Assembly (NCBI RefSeq): GCF_027484705.1
Contig: NZ_JAIXSL010000009.1
Coordinates: 1-42,891 of the forward strand
Length of the DNA stretch: 42,891 nt
Origin: Flavobacterium sp.
GTDB lineage: Bacteria > Bacteroidota > Bacteroidia > Flavobacteriales > Flavobacteriaceae
Direction of reading: 5' to 3'
Part shown: positions 25,632-34,157 of the stretch, piece by piece
Position numbering within the stretch: position 1 is the first letter of the stretch
How the letters are laid out: each line of letters begins with the position of its first letter
Position numbers and translations under genes: made by a program
The notes under the pieces: model-generated
Seen by the model: only the letters and a program-made list of their open reading frames with translations
The model's database searches: none
Told to the model about the DNA's origin: nothing

Positions 25632-28028
25632 TTATCCGATAATGTGAAGTTCTGAAAAATCCTTATCAATCGTCAGGCTGCCTTTTCCATCAAACGAAAC
25701 TTTATCAAAACTGATGGCTTCGTTGTCGATTTCAATCTTTTTGATTTTGAACGGCAAACCATGCAGGTTGATTTTGAATTTGGAATAATTCGTCACAAAT
25801 TTTCCTTCCTTATGCTGTTGGATGATCAAATCGGTTTCTTTTCCTCTAAGTGTAAAAGTTGCCAAACTAAATCTTCCTTTGTTGTAATCATAGCCGTCCT
25901 GCGCATCTTCATACAACACTGATTTTTCTTTGCCAATTTTGAAATAAACATCGAGGCTGATTTCCTCAAAATCGAGTTCCCCAACATATTGCTGTACCGG
26001 ATATTTTGGAATGATCGCGCCTTCTTTGACAAAAATCGGAATCTGGTCGTAATCGGTTTTCACCCAAAGTTCTTTTCTGCCTGAAACCACTTCGTCGGTC
26101 CAGTAGTTGTACCAATTTCCTACCGGCAAATACATTCTTCTGCCTTGTGCATTCGGCTCCAAGATCGGACAAACCAAAATCTGGTTTCCAAAAATGAATT
26201 CATCGGTGCGGTAATGCGTCTGCGGATCTTCCTGATCGAAATAAACCAAAGGCTTCAGCATCGGTACGCCATCGTTGATGTATTCCCAAAACATTGTATA
26301 TAAATACGGTAACAATTGATAACGCAACTGCACAAATTTTCTCGTAATGTTGATGACTTCCTCGTCAAACGACCAAGGTTCCTGATCGCCGTGATCGCCC
26401 GAAGAATGCGTTCTGCAAAACGGATGAAACACACCAAGTTGAATCCAGCGCGCGTATAATTCACCCGATGGTTGTTCGGCAAATCCACCAATATCAGAAC
26501 CGGTGAATCCCATGCCTGAAATCGACATTCTTTGCATTTGAATGTTAGCAATCCATAAATGTTCCCAAGACGCGACATTATCGCCAGTCCAGGATGAAGT
26601 ATAACGCTGCGCTCCGGAATAAGCCGAACGCGTGATGATAAAAGGTCGTTTTGGATACGCAAACTGCTTCACGCCTTCGTAAGTCGCGCGCGCCATTTGC
26701 GTTCCGTAAATATTGTGTGCTTTTCGGTGGCTGCAAGGGTTTCCGTCGTAATCGTGACGCACGTCCATCGGGAATGTTTTTCCGGGAACTTCCATTACGG
26801 CAGGTTCGTTCATATCATTCCAAACGCCTTTGACGCCGAAATCTGAAATCAGTTCTTTAAACAATCCGGCCCACCATTCGCGGACTTCAGGATTGGTATA
26901 ATCAGGAAAATTGCATTCACCCGGCCAGACTTTTCCTTTCATATAAGGTCCGTCGGCACGTTTGCAGAAATAATCTTTCTCTAGAGCTTCTTTATAAACC
27001 CAATATTCTTTATCGATTTTGATGCCCGGATCGATGATGACCACGGTTTTGAATCCGTCTTCGGCAAGTTCTGCGACCATTCTTTTCGGATCGGGAAAAT
27101 ATTCTTTATTCCAGGTGAAGCAACGGAAACCTTCCATATAATCGATGTCAAGATAAATCGCATCGCAAGGAATCTGAAGTTCGCGGAATTTTGAAGTGAC
27201 TTCTTTGACTTTGCTTTCAGGGTAATAACTCCATTTGCATTGGTGGTAACCGAGCGCCCACAAAGGCGGCAATTCGGGTTTTCCAGTTAAATGCGTGTAA
27301 GTCGTCACGACATCATTCATTTGCGGGCCATAAACGAAATAATAGTTCATTTCACCGCCGTCCGCCCAAAAACTCGTCACGTTTCTTTTTTCATGACAGA
27401 AATCGAAAGTGGTTTTGAACGTATTGTCGAAGAAAATACCGTAAGCCTGTTTGTTTTGCAAGCCGATATAAAACGGAACGACTTTGTATAACGGTTCCTG
27501 ATCTTTGTGGAAAGCGTATTGGTCGGTGGCCCAGTTCTCGACGCGTTTGCCTTTAAGATTGGCGTGCGAAGCCTTGTCGCCCATGCCATAAAAACATTCG
27601 CCTTCTTTGGAAGCTTTGCTCATCTTGACGATATTGCCACCGAAATGATAACTTTCTTCCCAATGGAAACCGAGTTCGTCTTCTAAAATGCAAGTGCCTT
27701 CGAGGTCGGTGATCGCAACGCGCAAATCGACTTTATCGATCGAGCAGATGACTTTACTGGTTTTTATTTTATAACAAGTTTTTTCTTCGGTGACTTCGAG
27801 AAAATTATAACCATGCGATTGGGTTTTGTCGATGGCATACGAAAAATCCTTGCTGAAATAGCCTTTCGTCGTATAACGAAAACGGATCAAACTGTCGCGC
27901 AATACGGTAATTTTGAGAATGACATTGTTGTCGGTGGAGAAATAAACGCTGTCGGCATCTTTTTTAAACTCGACGATATTCGAGGGATATAAATCGCCTT
28001 TATATTCCAGTTCGGTATTTGTAATCAT
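25632..28028 (-). CDS. Glycoside hydrolase family 31 alpha-glucosidase
   Basis: 798-aa enzyme expected to release glucose from the non-reducing ends of alpha-glucosides. It has the N-terminal beta-sandwich (about 1-245), the TIM barrel with PPLWALGYHQCKWSYYPESKV, the catalytic nucleophile Asp405 in WNDMNEP and the acid/base Asp483 in TGDN, and C-terminal beta domains. No signal peptide is seen, so it is probably cytoplasmic. This fits intracellular turnover of maltodextrin or glycogen made by the nearby GlgE, maltokinase and GlgB genes. It is a separate transcription unit from glgB (opposite sides of a small plus-strand ORF). Alpha-xylosidase activity, also found in GH31, cannot be excluded. 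Confidence 0.93.
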   Translation of the reverse strand: MITNTELEYKGDLYPSNIVEFKKDADSVYFSTDNNVILKITVLRDSLIRFRYTTKGYFSKDFSYAIDKTQSHGYNFLEVTEEKTCYKIKTSKVICSIDKVDLRVAITDLEGTCILEDELGFHWEESYHFGGNIVKMSKASKEGECFYGMGDKASHANLKGKRVENWATDQYAFHKDQEPLYKVVPFYIGLQNKQAYGIFFDNTFKTTFDFCHEKRNVTSFWADGGEMNYYFVYGPQMNDVVTTYTHLTGKPELPPLWALGYHQCKWSYYPESKVKEVTSKFRELQIPCDAIYLDIDYMEGFRCFTWNKEYFPDPKRMVAELAEDGFKTVVIIDPGIKIDKEYWVYKEALEKDYFCKRADGPYMKGKVWPGECNFPDYTNPEVREWWAGLFKELISDFGVKGVWNDMNEPAVMEVPGKTFPMDVRHDYDGNPCSHRKAHNIYGTQMARATYEGVKQFAYPKRPFIITRSAYSGAQRYTSSWTGDNVASWEHLWIANIQMQRMSISGMGFTGSDIGGFAEQPSGELYARWIQLGVFHPFCRTHSSGDHGDQEPWSFDEEVINITRKFVQLRYQLLPYLYTMFWEYINDGVPMLKPLVYFDQEDPQTHYRTDEFIFGNQILVCPILEPNAQGRRMYLPVGNWYNYWTDEVVSGRKELWVKTDYDQIPIFVKEGAIIPKYPVQQYVGELDFEEISLDVYFKIGKEKSVLYEDAQDGYDYNKGRFSLATFTLRGKETDLIIQQHKEGKFVTNYSKFKINLHGLPFKIKKIEIDNEAISFDKVSFDGKGSLTIDKDFSELHIIG

Positions 28029-28078
28029 ACTTTTTTATATAGGTTGGTCGTGGCTGATTTGGCAAGCCACAAAGGTTT

Positions 28079-28086
28079 CAAACTTA
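28079..28086 (-). promoter_or_regulatory. Candidate -7 element TAAGTTTG of the GH31 gene
   Basis: TAAGTTTG on the minus strand matches TAnnTTTG, about 50 bp before the GH31 ATG at 28028. The 232-bp gap to the small ORF otherwise shows no clear structure. Confidence 0.3.
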
Positions 28087-28268
28087 CAAAATGATTTCAT
28101 TTGTGGAAATGAAAAAACAGGAATTTCACGCAAACGTTATCGTTAATAAAATCGTTCAAAAGTATGGTGAATTCAGCCCGAAAAAAGGCTAGAATACTTA
28201 AAACCAGTCCTTTTATCTGAAATCTTGGTTTTGTATCGATAAAATAACACGTCAGAAAAAATGATTTC

Positions 28269-28276
28269 TATATTTG
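28269..28276 (+). promoter_or_regulatory. Candidate -7 element TATATTTG of the small ORF
   Basis: Exact TAnnTTTG match on the plus strand, 29 bp before the ATG at 28306. If used, it rules out the earlier in-frame ATG at 28261. Confidence 0.4.
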
Positions 28277-28305
28277 GATTAACCAAAATCTTAAACCTTA
28301 TTATT

Positions 28306-28464
28306 ATGAATGCAAATCCAAACCTAAAAGTCGTTCACCGACTGCTGATTGAAAAACCGCACCACGATCCGGCTTTTGAAGACACGGAACTTCACGTACT
28401 ACATTCAAAAGAATCTGTTGACATTCAGGACAATTACGATTACTATCCCGATTTCGGAATTTGA
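28306..28464 (+). CDS. Small hypothetical protein (52 aa)
   Basis: A 52-aa acidic, histidine-rich, soluble protein (MNANPNLKVVHRLL... ending DYYPDFGI) with no signal peptide or membrane segment. I choose the ATG at 28306 because a TATATTTG promoter element lies at 28269-28276, downstream of the alternative ATG at 28261. A perfect 14-bp hairpin follows the stop within 5 bp. Promoter, ORF and terminator spacing make it likely to be a real gene, but I recognise no family. It sits alone between the GH31 and glgB genes on the opposite strand. Confidence 0.55.
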   Translation: MNANPNLKVVHRLLIEKPHHDPAFEDTELHVLHSKESVDIQDNYDYYPDFGI

Positions 28465-28468
28465 TAAA

Positions 28469-28507
28469 ATCATAAAGGATTAAGTTTTTATCCTAATCCT
28501 TTATGAT
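28469..28507. terminator. Convergent terminator with 14-bp perfect stem
   Basis: ATCATAAAGGATTA and TAATCCTTTATGAT pair perfectly around 11 nt. On the minus strand it is followed by TTTTA, so it probably terminates glgB; on the plus strand it closes the small ORF. Confidence 0.75.
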
Positions 28508-28512
28508 ATCTG

Positions 28513-30417
28513 TTATCCTATTTTAAACACCACAACGCTCAGCGGTGGCAATACTAATGCTGCTGAAAATTCGCGTCCATTCCAAGGTTCTGCTTCAATT
28601 TTGATGGCTTTCGGGTTCGATACGCCGCTGCCGCCATATTGGGTTTCGTCGCTGTTGAAAATCTGGGTGAGCTTGCCTTTTTTCGGCAAACCGATTCTGT
28701 AATTTTCTCTGACCACTGGCGTGAAATTACAGACTACAATCAAATCTTCTTTCGGGTTGTTTCCTTTCCGGATGTACGACATCACGGCGTTCTGATGGTC
28801 GGAATAATTGATCCATTCGAAACCTTCGGGAGAAAATTGTTTTTCGTGCAAGGCCGGGTTTGATTTGTATAAAGCGTTCAAATCGGTAATGAGTTTTTTG
28901 ATGCCTTTGTGGTAATCGAACTGCAACAAATGCCAGTCGAGGCTGCTTTCGAAATTCCATTCACCGCTTTGTCCGAACTCGGCGCCCATAAACAAAAGTT
29001 TGGTTCCCGGATGCGAGAACATATAACCGTAAAGCAATCTTAGGTTCGCGAATTTCTGCCATTCATCTCCTGGCATTCTTCCCGCGATGGATTTCTTGCC
29101 ATAAACAACTTCATCGTGCGACAACGGCAACATGAAGTTTTCCGAAAACGCATAAGTCATCGAAAACGTCAAATCGTTCTGATGGTATTTTCTGTAAACT
29201 GGTTCTTTCTGGAAGTATTGTAAAGTATCGTGCATCCAGCCCATCATCCATTTCATGCCGAAGCCCAAACCACCCGCAAAGGTTGGTCGCGACACCATAG
29301 GGAACGAAGTGCTTTCTTCTGCAATCGTCTGCACGCCTTCAAAATTGGAATAGACAGCTTCGTTGAAATCTTTTAAGAAACTGATCGTGTCGAGGTTTTC
29401 GCGTCCGCCAAAAATGTTCGGTTCCCATTCGCCATCTTTTCTCGAATAATCAAGATACAACATCGAAGCCACCGCATCTACGCGTAGTCCGTCAGCGTGG
29501 TATTGCTGCAACCAGAAAATCGCATTGCTGATCAGAAACGAGCGCACTTCATTGCGTCCGTAATTGAACACTAGACTTTTCCAATCGGGATGATAGCCTT
29601 TTCTTCGGTCGGGATGTTCGTATAAATTGGAACCATCGAAGAAACCTAGTCCGTGAGCGTCATCTGGGAAATGCGACGGCACCCAATCGAGAATGACTCC
29701 AATTCCGGCTTGGTGCAGTTTGTCTACGAGCAACATAAAATCCTGCGGTTTTCCGAAACGCGAGGTTGGCGCGAAATAGCCTACGAGCTGGTAACCCCAC
29801 GACGGATCGTAAGGGAATTCCATAATCGGCATGAATTCGACATGCGTGAAACCGGTTTCTTTGACGTAATTGACCAGTTGGTCGGCTAGCTCAACATAAG
29901 TTAGGAATTTACCTTCCGCATTGCGGCGCCAAGAACCTAAATGCACTTCATAAACGGAATAAGCTTTGTCGAGCCCATTGGAATCTTTTCGGGATTTCAT
30001 CCATTTGTCATCTTTCCATTTGTATTCTAAATCCCAAATGATCGAAGCGGTGTGTGGCGGATGTTCGCAGTATAAAGCAAACGGATCGGCTTTTTCAGTG
30101 ATGATGCCGCCGTTGTTCGATTGGATTTTGTATTTGTAGGTCGATCCTTTTTCAACACCCGGAATGAATCCTTCCCAAATGCCTGAAGCGTCCCAGCGCA
30201 CGTGAAGTTGGTGTTCGCCCTGGATCCAGTAATTGAAATCGCCGACCACGGAAACCGATCTTGCCGACGGCGCCCAGACTGCGAAATAAACGCCTTTGAC
30301 ACCGTCCACTTCGGTGAGGTGCGCGCCTAGTTTTTCGTATAACCGGAAATGTTTTCCGGCTTTGAATAAGCTGATGTCGAAATCGGTGAATAAGGAATAA
30401 GGTTGTACTTTGCTCAT
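28513..30417 (-). CDS. glgB: 1,4-alpha-glucan branching enzyme
   Basis: Forms alpha-1,6 branches in glycogen-like glucan. The 634-aa GH13 protein has an N-terminal CBM48 domain (about 20-120, GVYFAVWAPSARSVSVVGDFNYW), the catalytic barrel with DWVPSHFPDDAHGL, nucleophile Asp314 in GLRVDAV, acid/base Glu367 in IAEEST and the transition-state region LSHDEVVYGKKS, and a C-terminal beta domain. It lacks the extra N-terminal domain of long GlgBs, as is usual in Bacteroidota. It can act on the linear glucan made by GlgE, encoded 5 kb upstream in the same orientation, although two unrelated genes lie between. Confidence 0.96.
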   Translation of the reverse strand: MSKVQPYSLFTDFDISLFKAGKHFRLYEKLGAHLTEVDGVKGVYFAVWAPSARSVSVVGDFNYWIQGEHQLHVRWDASGIWEGFIPGVEKGSTYKYKIQSNNGGIITEKADPFALYCEHPPHTASIIWDLEYKWKDDKWMKSRKDSNGLDKAYSVYEVHLGSWRRNAEGKFLTYVELADQLVNYVKETGFTHVEFMPIMEFPYDPSWGYQLVGYFAPTSRFGKPQDFMLLVDKLHQAGIGVILDWVPSHFPDDAHGLGFFDGSNLYEHPDRRKGYHPDWKSLVFNYGRNEVRSFLISNAIFWLQQYHADGLRVDAVASMLYLDYSRKDGEWEPNIFGGRENLDTISFLKDFNEAVYSNFEGVQTIAEESTSFPMVSRPTFAGGLGFGMKWMMGWMHDTLQYFQKEPVYRKYHQNDLTFSMTYAFSENFMLPLSHDEVVYGKKSIAGRMPGDEWQKFANLRLLYGYMFSHPGTKLLFMGAEFGQSGEWNFESSLDWHLLQFDYHKGIKKLITDLNALYKSNPALHEKQFSPEGFEWINYSDHQNAVMSYIRKGNNPKEDLIVVCNFTPVVRENYRIGLPKKGKLTQIFNSDETQYGGSGVSNPKAIKIEAEPWNGREFSAALVLPPLSVVVFKIG

Positions 30418-30485
30418 GGTTTTATTTTTTGAACGCAGATGACACGAATGGCCAGCGCGGATTTAAACGGATTTTAATGGTTGTT

Positions 30486-31148
30486 TTATTTTTTGACTTC
30501 TTTAAAATTTTCTTCGCCGACTTTCCATTTGACATACTCGATGGCAACATTCATAATTTCTGCGTAAGTATAGGTCTTGTTTTCGATTTTTTTGGCGAGC
30601 GCAGGATAGTCTGAGAAATATTGGGGCGCCGCGTGTATGAACACCGAATTGGGGTTGACTTGGCCCTGCATCACTGAGGACAACAAAGTGGCTGCGGGTT
30701 CGCCATCCCTTTTGGCGTAGAAATCGGTGGTGTTATACATAGAAGCTGCTGCTCCTGCGCCGTATGCAACTTTCCATGGTAGGCGATAATACATAATCAA
30801 TGGGCTCGGAGCGGGCATGATTACCATCATAAACATGGGTTTGGCAGCGATATCCTTGCGATTGTTTTTGTAATATGGTACGTTTTCATAAGTAATTAGT
30901 GCGCCGTCTGGATTGGTTATGGTAAACGCTTTCACATCTCCACTGGCAAGGGTTTCTTCGTTTCCATCGTCGAGAATGAGTGTTATTTTTTTCTCGGGAT
31001 CGAATTTGTTATTGACGCTTCCTTTTTTGATTTGCCCGTCATTCATAGTTATCGTTATTGGAATCAGATCTTTTGCTGATGAAATATTGACAGCATTGAC
31101 ATTGGCAAAAAACAATAAATAGATTAAAGAGTAGACTGCGTTTTTCAT
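30486..31148 (-). CDS. Secreted protein of unknown function
   Basis: 220-aa protein with a signal peptide (1-19, ending NVNA). The N-terminal half is beta-rich (LIPITITMNDGQIKKGSV, KITLILDDGNEETLASGDVKAFTI); a hydrophobic stretch PMFMMVIMPAPSPLIMYY sits mid-protein, and the C-terminal third is helical with aromatic residues (YFSDYPALAKKIENKTYTYAEIM). I recognise no family or catalytic motif. It starts 21 bp after the stop of the propeller T9SS gene, so the two are probably co-transcribed and may act together at the cell surface or in the periplasm. The gap to glgB is 68 bp. Confidence 0.7.
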   Translation of the reverse strand: MKNAVYSLIYLLFFANVNAVNISSAKDLIPITITMNDGQIKKGSVNNKFDPEKKITLILDDGNEETLASGDVKAFTITNPDGALITYENVPYYKNNRKDIAAKPMFMMVIMPAPSPLIMYYRLPWKVAYGAGAAASMYNTTDFYAKRDGEPAATLLSSVMQGQVNPNSVFIHAAPQYFSDYPALAKKIENKTYTYAEIMNVAIEYVKWKVGEENFKEVKK

Positions 31149-31169
31149 ATTGTTGAAATGGTTTTATGA

Positions 31170-32708
31170 TTAGTCTTTTATGAATTTTTGCGTGGTGGTT
31201 TTTCCTTGGGATAGTATTTGGATAAAATACATTCCTTGCGGTAAAAATAGCACATCGATTTCTGAAAGATTTCCCGATTGCTCGATTAGAATCTTACCTG
31301 TCAAATCAGAAACCGTTATTTTCTCTATGAATTCATTGTTTGGGTTTTGGATGTTAAGAAATTGGTTCGCCGGATTTGGAAATAACCTGAAAGCTTGATT
31401 ATTAAATGTTTCTGTTGCTAATTTCGGATCCAGTTTAACCACCCATGAATCAAATGACCCATGATTTCCTGCCACATCACCATCTAATGAGGCGGCATAA
31501 CCAACCGCAACACAACTCCCGTCTGCAGTAGGCTGTATGCTTTGAAGGATATCCATACTATAGCCGCCGACTGTTTTTTGCCATATGATGTCGGCCGAAT
31601 CTGAAATTTCCACAATCCATCCATCCTGTGCCCCATGATTGAGTGATATGTCTCCGTCGGCGGACCAGGTTTGTCCTGCAAAAATATAATTGCCTTCAGT
31701 TATTTTTTGAATGCTGTAAGGACGATCATGATCTGTGCCTCCAAATGTCTTTTGCCATTGCAATGCACCGGTATCGGAAATTTTGAAAATCCATATATCT
31801 TCATAACCGTGATTCCCGGATACTTGAAAATCGTTGGATTCGGTAGAACCTGCTACAATGTAACCGTTATCGGAAGTCTGCTGAATATCATATGCATAAT
31901 CATCTGCGGTTCCTCCAAATCCTTTTTTCCACACGATTGTACCAGTTGGGGATAGTTTGGTTACGCAGCAATCAAAATCTCCATAGGCAGCCGATCCGTC
32001 GGCGTGAACAGAGTTTGTATATCCCACTGTCACATACCCGCCATCTGCTGTTTGCCGGATATTGTAGAGTCTGTCGCCAGCAACGCCTCCCAAAGCTTTT
32101 TGCCATTCAATAATTCCCGCAGCAGAGATTTTGACCACCCAAGCTGCTGTATTTCCGATATATGTTGGAATGTCACCGCTGATGGACCACGAATAACCTG
32201 CAAAAACATAGCCTCCGTCAGTCGTCTGTTGGATGCTACTAATCCATTCATCGGCCGTTCCTCCGAATGCCCTTTGCCATTCAATAGCACCTGATGAAGA
32301 AAGTTTTACTACCCAGGCATCAAATTGCCCATGATTTCCAATAACATCGCCATCGTTTGATGTGGTATAACCTGCCACGATATAACCGCCATCTGTTGTT
32401 TGTTGAATACTATAAATACCATCTTCAGCTGAACCCCCGAGCGTTTTTTGCCATTCCAGATCACCCGAATTCGACAGTTTGACTACCCAAGCATCACTAT
32501 AACCACCGTGGTTCCCGATAATATCACCGTCGTACGATTTGGTATTACCCACCAAAATGTAACCTTCATCTGCAGTTTGCAGAATACTATAGGCTTCCTC
32601 AGCATTGGTGCCGCCTAATGCTTTTGTCCATTGTATCCCGGGAGCTTGGGCTTGGGCCGCCGACATTATAGTCGAAAGTACTGTAATCAATAGTAGTAAT
32701 TTTTTCAT
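31170..32708 (-). CDS. T9SS-secreted seven-bladed beta-propeller protein
   Basis: 512-aa secreted protein from the ATG at 32708, chosen because MKKLLLLITVLSTIMSAAQAQ is a good signal peptide, whereas the upstream ATG adds nine polar residues. It contains seven repeats of about 58 residues with the pattern SIQQTTDGGYIVAGYT...GDVIGNHG...DAWVVKLSSSGAIEWQ...GG (about 25-430). Seven such units are most simply a seven-bladed propeller. The end is a T9SS sorting domain (LFPNPANQFLNI, then PQGMYFIQI). No catalytic motif is seen; a binding role is inferred. It appears to be co-transcribed with the unknown protein that follows. Copy B of the hairpin repeat fills the gap upstream. Confidence 0.88.
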   Translation of the reverse strand: MKKLLLLITVLSTIMSAAQAQAPGIQWTKALGGTNAEEAYSILQTADEGYILVGNTKSYDGDIIGNHGGYSDAWVVKLSNSGDLEWQKTLGGSAEDGIYSIQQTTDGGYIVAGYTTSNDGDVIGNHGQFDAWVVKLSSSGAIEWQRAFGGTADEWISSIQQTTDGGYVFAGYSWSISGDIPTYIGNTAAWVVKISAAGIIEWQKALGGVAGDRLYNIRQTADGGYVTVGYTNSVHADGSAAYGDFDCCVTKLSPTGTIVWKKGFGGTADDYAYDIQQTSDNGYIVAGSTESNDFQVSGNHGYEDIWIFKISDTGALQWQKTFGGTDHDRPYSIQKITEGNYIFAGQTWSADGDISLNHGAQDGWIVEISDSADIIWQKTVGGYSMDILQSIQPTADGSCVAVGYAASLDGDVAGNHGSFDSWVVKLDPKLATETFNNQAFRLFPNPANQFLNIQNPNNEFIEKITVSDLTGKILIEQSGNLSEIDVLFLPQGMYFIQILSQGKTTTQKFIKD

Positions 32709-32746
32709 CTCAATGTTTTTAAACCTGATTTCCATTTAATCGATAA

Positions 32747-32828
32747 CCCTAGCCCCGATGGCAACGACATCCTTTTGTTCTGGGGTTCAGAACAAAAGAT
32801 ATAGTGGACAGCGGGAACCAGCTCCTAA
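32747..32828 (+). repeat. Dispersed hairpin repeat, copy B
   Basis: CCCTAGCCCCGATGG, then a perfect 11-bp stem (32772-32782 with 32788-32798) around loop GGGTT, then GGACAGCGGGA and CTCCTAA. It occupies most of the gap between the permease and propeller genes. Its terminal CTA (minus strand TAG) supplies the permease stop codon at 32825-32827. Confidence 0.9.
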
Positions 32829-34156
32829 TCAAAAGTATCATTATTATTGGGTTTTACAAACATTTTATACGCCGGATATGACACGGCAATAATTCCTATG
32901 ATAATGAAAAGGCTCAGCAAGTCACTCAAGGCAAACGCCACAAACAAAGCCATAGTGACAATCAAGGCAAGATAACTCGTAAAAGGATAACCGAAAGTTC
33001 TGTAAGGGCGCGGAAAATCAGGTTTTGTGTTGCGCAATCGGATCAGCGAGGCAAAAGCGAATCCGGTCACGAGTGTCATCATGATTGTCGCGAGTCCGAA
33101 AAGTTGCTCGAAGGAACTGTAAACCGTCAGCACTAATGCAAAAACGTAACAGATTAACAACGAATAATAAGGTGTGCCGCCTTTATTAACGACAGTGCTT
33201 TGCTTCATGAAAAAACCATCTCGGCCTAAACCGAACAATATTCTCGAAGGAATCAGCATATAAGCGTTGAGAATACTCACGAGCGAGAAAATCGCAACCG
33301 CCGTCATCAAAGTGCCGCTCCAGCCGCCGAACGCAATATTTGCAGCATCGGAAGCCGCCAGTGGTGATTTTGCAATGGTTTCAACAGGCAAAACATATAG
33401 AATAGCGCCATTGATCAAAATGTATAACACCGCAATCATGGACGCGCCAAGCAGATAAGATTTTGGAATGTTTTTGTTGGGATTGCTGTCTTCTTCGGCG
33501 AAAAACGAGACTGACATCCAGCCGTCGTAAGTGCCCATGATGAGTTGCAAGGCTTTGAAAATACCGAGCAGCAATCCGCCGGTGATTATGGTTTCTTGGG
33601 CGGGAATTTGAGTTGTTGGTTTGAACAAAAAACAGCCGATAATCAGAATCAAAAACAAAACGACTTTGATCGCGCTGGTTACTTTTTGGATGAAACTTCC
33701 CGTGGCAATGCCGGGCAAATTGATGGCCGTAAAAAAGGTTAGAAAAGCAACCGCAATTAGGGTTTTGCTTGTCGCCAATTCCGGAAACATCAGTATCGAA
33801 TATTCGCTGAGCACGATACAGAAATACGCCGGAGCGATGGCATTAGTCAAGAAATCAAACCAACCATTGACAAAACCAAGATAATCTCCAAAAGCAATCT
33901 TGATGTAATTGTAAGCGCCGCCAGCTTTAGGAAACATCGTCGTCAATTCAGCGTAAGAACTCGCCGCGAGAATGATGTATAAACCAATCGCCACCCAACA
34001 AGTCATGATTAAAGCAGTATTGGGAATTAAGGTTGCAATGGTTCCCGGCGTGCGCAAGATGCCAACACCGATGGTACTTCCCACAACCACCGCAAGTCCG
34101 AAGACTACGCCTAAAACTTTGCGAAGCGGGTTGGTTTTCGGCGCGAGCTGTTCCAT
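32825..34156 (-). CDS. APC-family amino acid permease
   Basis: 443-aa inner-membrane transporter with about 12 hydrophobic segments. GSTIGVGILRTPGTIA in TM1 is the substrate-binding unwound helix motif of the amino acid-polyamine-organocation family; AELTTMFPKAGGAYNYIK in the TM2-TM3 region and PNTALIMTCW are also typical. The substrate cannot be read from sequence. It begins 1 bp after the stop of the maltokinase-like gene, so it is probably translationally coupled to the GlgE operon, an odd partnership for an amino acid carrier. The stop codon is supplied by repeat copy B. Confidence 0.9.
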   Translation of the reverse strand: MEQLAPKTNPLRKVLGVVFGLAVVVGSTIGVGILRTPGTIATLIPNTALIMTCWVAIGLYIILAASSYAELTTMFPKAGGAYNYIKIAFGDYLGFVNGWFDFLTNAIAPAYFCIVLSEYSILMFPELATSKTLIAVAFLTFFTAINLPGIATGSFIQKVTSAIKVVLFLILIIGCFLFKPTTQIPAQETIITGGLLLGIFKALQLIMGTYDGWMSVSFFAEEDSNPNKNIPKSYLLGASMIAVLYILINGAILYVLPVETIAKSPLAASDAANIAFGGWSGTLMTAVAIFSLVSILNAYMLIPSRILFGLGRDGFFMKQSTVVNKGGTPYYSLLICYVFALVLTVYSSFEQLFGLATIMMTLVTGFAFASLIRLRNTKPDFPRPYRTFGYPFTSYLALIVTMALFVAFALSDLLSLFIIIGIIAVSYPAYKMFVKPNNNDTFD

Positions 34157-34157
34157 G

